A stretch of DNA of 14,228 bases from Fimivicinus intestinavium (GTDB lineage: Bacteria > Bacillota > Clostridia > Oscillospirales > Acutalibacteraceae): the NCBI GenBank assembly GCA_018715765.1, contig DVKY01000114.1, forward strand, positions 1 to 14,228, given 5' to 3'. The notes below the pieces were generated by a model, which saw nothing but the letters and a program-made list of their open reading frames with translations, was not told where the DNA came from and made no database searches. This document shows, in pieces, positions 11,982 through 14,228 of this stretch (position 1 is its first letter; each line of letters begins with the position of its first letter). Both the position numbers and the translations under genes were made by a program.

Positions 11982-12091
11982 AAAGCCCGCACGGCAGGCA
12001 GGCAACAGCAAGGCCTTCTGAATCGGCCACGATCTGGCCGATACTGCAATGGCCTGCTGCTGTTTCTGCCTCGCGTGCGGGCTTTTTTTTT
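11982..12091 (+). terminator. Very long compound terminator hairpin after the deacetylase gene
   Basis: AAAGCCCGCACG (from 11982) pairs with CGTGCGGGCTTT near 12073-12085. Further inside, GGCAG/CTGCC, AACAGCA/TGCTGTT, AGGCC/GGCCT and ATCGGCCA/TGGCCGAT (12022-12029 with 12035-12042) pair in nested order, so almost the whole 110 bases fold into one bulged rod. Nine T follow (12083-12091). It certainly terminates plus-strand transcription; its size is unusual and it could release a stable small RNA. Confidence 0.8.
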
Positions 12092-12124
12092 CAATGGCGG
12101 GAATCGGAGTGCGCGGCAATCGTT

Positions 12125-12358
12125 TTATCCGGCGGTTTGGCAAGGCGCCTGATTGATCAGATGCATCAGTTCCTCTGCGGATACGCCGGCGCGCTGCATG
12201 GCGTCGTAAAGCGCGCCCATCTCGGCCTCGCGCTTCGCGCCCAGCAGCTCTTGCCTGCGTGCAAGCAGCTCGGCTTTGGTTTTATCGCAGCGGGTGATTT
12301 GTGCCTCCAGCTTTGTCAGTTCCTCATCGTAATCGATGGCCTTACGGGGACGCGGCAT
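12125..12358 (-). CDS. Small coiled-coil protein of unknown function
   Basis: This 77-residue protein starts MPRPRKAIDYDEELTKLEAQ. The middle (about residues 11-52) is a charged heptad-like helix with Lys/Arg/Glu and Leu repeats, and the end is a short helix GVSAEELMHLIN. The layout (basic N-terminus, coiled coil, small C-terminal helix) resembles small clostridial proteins I have seen in accessory regions (DUF4315-like or H-NS-like in shape), but the match is not firm. The ATG at 12358 has AAAGGAG 8 bases upstream. It is encoded on the strand opposite to its neighbours, convergent with the deacetylase gene and divergent from the PBP gene. A TATAAT lies on the minus strand about 45 bases upstream, without a clear -35 element. 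Confidence 0.65.
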   Translation of the reverse strand: MPRPRKAIDYDEELTKLEAQITRCDKTKAELLARRQELLGAKREAEMGALYDAMQRAGVSAEELMHLINQAPCQTAG

Positions 12359-12508
12359 AAAAACAGCTCCTTTGTTTTAGGATTTCTGTTACCAATTATA
12401 GGCTTGGAAAGCGGCAAATATGCGTTATTTCTAAAAGTTTGTCCGCCGCCAAACAGGGCATACTATATCCTGCTGATACACCGGCGCAGAGAGCGGTGGA
12501 AAGGAAGG

Positions 12509-14131
12509 ATGAAAATGGCTAAGCGGGTGGTTGGAGTTTTCTTTGTGATGGCGCTCTCCCTGGGGCTTTTGTTTGTGCGGATATTAAGCCTTTCCCAGGG
12601 CGGCTATGCGCAGGCGGCTGCGCAGAATCACACGCGCACGATTACGGTCGGATCGGCGCGCGGTACATTTTATGATTGTACAGGGCGGCCGCTGGTCAAC
12701 GCGGGCGAGCGTTATGTTGCCTTATTAAAGCCGACGCCGAAGGCGCTGAGCGCCATACAACCGTATGTGAGTGCACAGGAGCTGTCGGCGATCCGGCAGC
12801 AAATGAGCAAGGGGTATCCGGTTAGCGTTGAGGTGGAAACGGATGAAATCGACTGCGCGGATATTACAGTCATAACGGCAAAGCAGCGTTATGAGAGCGG
12901 GCAGCCGGCCGTACACCTCATCGGCCATCTGGACAGTGCGGGCCTGCATGGGGAAACCGGGCTGGAAAAGAGCTTTGACAGCTGGCTTCAGCTTAACAAC
13001 AGCGATCTGCGCGTAAGCTTTTCCGTGGATGCGCAGGGGCGTTTGCTCACTGGGGAGCAGCCAGCTGTGGAGCGGACGGGCTATGACTCCGCAAAGGGCG
13101 TGCGCCTGACCATAAACCGGGAGATTCAGCAGAGCGTGGAGCGAGCGCTCGCCCACTCATCGATTGAACGGGGTGCGGTCGTTGTACTGGAAACTGCAAC
13201 CGGAAAAATTCGCGCAATGGCGAGCGTTCCCTCCTTTGACCCGGACAATCTGGCGAAAAGCCTGCACGACGAAGCCTCCCCACTGATTAATCGGGCGCTC
13301 ACGCCCTATGCTGTCGGCTCTATTTTTAAGCCTGTTGTGGCGGCTGCAGCGCTGGAGGCAGGTGTTTCCTCTTCGCTTACCTATACCTGCACAGGGGCGA
13401 TCACACAGGGCGAAACGGTGTTCCACTGTCATGAAGAGGGCGGGCACGGGACAATCAATATGGAAGAGGCGATGGAGGTCTCCTGCAACCCGTATTTTAT
13501 CCATTTGGCCTCTTTGCTGGAGCCTGCGCAGATTGTAGAAATGGCGGACAGGCTTGGCTTTGGCATCCAGACGGAATTGGCAGATGGCCTGACTGCCCCG
13601 GCGGGAACTCTGCCCAAGGCAGAGGAGCTGACCGCTCCGGCTGCGCTGGCAAACCTTGCCTTTGGGCAGGGGACACTTTTGGCAACGCCGTTGCAGCTCG
13701 CTTCCCTCTATGCCTGTATCGCCAATGACGGCGGATATCAAAAGCCCGTTTTGGTGGAGGGATTGGTGGATGAAAATGAAAATTTGCTGGATGAGGTGGA
13801 GCTACAGCCGCCTTTGCAGGCTATGTCAAAAGGCACGGCGCATATTCTTCAGCGATTTTTAACACAAACGGTTGAAGTGGGCAGCGGCAAGCATGCCAAG
13901 CCAGAGGGCGGCACGGCGGCCGGCAAGACGGCGACTGCGCAGAGCGGATGGTATGACGCGAGCGGCGTGGAAACGTTGCACACCTGGTTTGCAGGATATT
14001 TCCCGGCGGATGATCCCCAATACGCCATCGTGGTGCTTAAGGAGGACGGTTCCTCCGGCGCGACAGACGGCGCGCCGGTATTCAAGGAAATTGCGGAGGA
14101 TATCATGCGGGGCGCAGGGCGGACGGAATGA
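12509..14131 (+). CDS. Class B penicillin-binding protein (peptidoglycan transpeptidase)
   Basis: This 540-residue membrane-anchored D,D-transpeptidase cross-links peptidoglycan on the outer face of the membrane. A single membrane segment spans about residues 7-28. A PBP dimer domain follows (RGTFYDCTGRPL at 51-62, then GETGLEKSFDSWL at 148-160). The transpeptidase domain runs from ~200 to the end with SIFK (nucleophile Ser271, Lys274), SCN (325-327) and KTA at 473-475, where most PBPs have KTG. The late AFGQG and HTWFAGYFP motifs are also typical. The length suits an FtsI/PbpA/SpoVD-type protein without PASTA domains. The start at 12509 (GGAAAGG upstream) or ATG 12515 (GGAAGG, spacing 6) are both possible. 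It is a single gene, divergent from the small coiled-coil gene and followed by a terminator. Confidence 0.9.
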   Translation: MKMAKRVVGVFFVMALSLGLLFVRILSLSQGGYAQAAAQNHTRTITVGSARGTFYDCTGRPLVNAGERYVALLKPTPKALSAIQPYVSAQELSAIRQQMSKGYPVSVEVETDEIDCADITVITAKQRYESGQPAVHLIGHLDSAGLHGETGLEKSFDSWLQLNNSDLRVSFSVDAQGRLLTGEQPAVERTGYDSAKGVRLTINREIQQSVERALAHSSIERGAVVVLETATGKIRAMASVPSFDPDNLAKSLHDEASPLINRALTPYAVGSIFKPVVAAAALEAGVSSSLTYTCTGAITQGETVFHCHEEGGHGTINMEEAMEVSCNPYFIHLASLLEPAQIVEMADRLGFGIQTELADGLTAPAGTLPKAEELTAPAALANLAFGQGTLLATPLQLASLYACIANDGGYQKPVLVEGLVDENENLLDEVELQPPLQAMSKGTAHILQRFLTQTVEVGSGKHAKPEGGTAAGKTATAQSGWYDASGVETLHTWFAGYFPADDPQYAIVVLKEDGSSGATDGAPVFKEIAEDIMRGAGRTE

Positions 14132-14167
14132 GGGCCGCGGATCCTCGCAATTCCATCTGTAAAACGT

Positions 14168-14209
14168 GCCTTCCGGCAAATGGCCTGCCGGAGGGCCTGT
14201 TCTTTTTTG
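14168..14209 (+). terminator. Intrinsic terminator of the PBP gene
   Basis: GCCTTCCGGCA (14168-14178) pairs with TGCCGGAGGGC (14186-14196) with one wobble pair and a 7-base loop. TGTTCTTTTTTG follows as a U-rich tract. It starts 37 bases after the PBP stop. Confidence 0.8.
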
Positions 14210-14228
14210 TACCCGCTGAAAGCCTTCT

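Noticed and set aside
12137..12508. 124-codon upstream extension of the PBP frame
   Set aside because: It runs antisense through the small coiled-coil gene and past a good ribosome site just before 12509; the real protein begins with a membrane anchor at 12509 or 12515.
1..14228. CRISPR arrays, tRNA, rRNA or riboswitches
   Set aside because: No regularly spaced repeats, cloverleaf sequences, rRNA signatures or recognisable riboswitch motifs were seen.

Overview
The window looks like the chromosome of a moderately GC-rich, low-GC-lineage (Firmicutes) anaerobe, probably an Oscillospiraceae/Ruminococcaceae-type clostridium. The reasons are strong AGGAGG-type ribosome sites, consensus sigma-A promoters (TTGACA, 17 bp, TATAAT), a Firmicutes-type SOS box (GAAC-N4-GTTC), and a gene complement (small DUF6514-like protein, GreA, PgaB-like deacetylase, class B PBP) familiar from that group. 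The organism is inferred from these features only.

Layout. 1-431: AT-rich promoter region and a small conserved protein (+). 432-722: no intact gene; GC-rich inverted repeats and what may be decayed tape-measure sequence. 723-8393: one minus-strand, phage-derived block. In transcription order (high to low coordinates) it holds a consensus promoter with a LexA-type operator and a promoter-proximal terminator (8502-8427), a degenerate P-loop protein, a possible small overlapping ORF, a ~912-residue single-chain RNA polymerase of the double-psi beta-barrel class (YonO / eukaryotic RDR type), a zinc-ribbon protein, then a tail module (tail terminator-like, an unassigned tail-region protein, major tail protein, tail-assembly-chaperone-like protein, and a tape measure protein broken after 141 residues). 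No head, terminase, integrase or lysis genes are visible. 8518-9287: an internally deleted IS481-family element with recognisable inverted ends. 9326-9975: greA with its own promoter and terminator. 10017-10853: an unrecognised conserved-looking protein (-). 11050-12091: secreted or membrane-anchored polysaccharide deacetylase and a very large compound terminator hairpin. 12125-12358: small coiled-coil protein (-). 12509-14209: class B penicillin-binding protein and terminator.

The most interesting part is 4320-8502. An RDR/YonO-like RNA polymerase retains all three catalytic aspartates as DKDSD instead of the usual DxDGD. It sits in an operon whose promoter carries an SOS-type operator, directly upstream of phage tail genes. 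By analogy with YonO of phage SPbeta, the polymerase could transcribe the late (tail) genes of the element after DNA damage. The broken tape measure gene, an ATC codon where the polymerase start codon is expected, and the deleted IS indicate that the element is decaying or has been reduced to a domesticated remnant. The flanking genes (cell envelope, greA) look like ordinary host genes.
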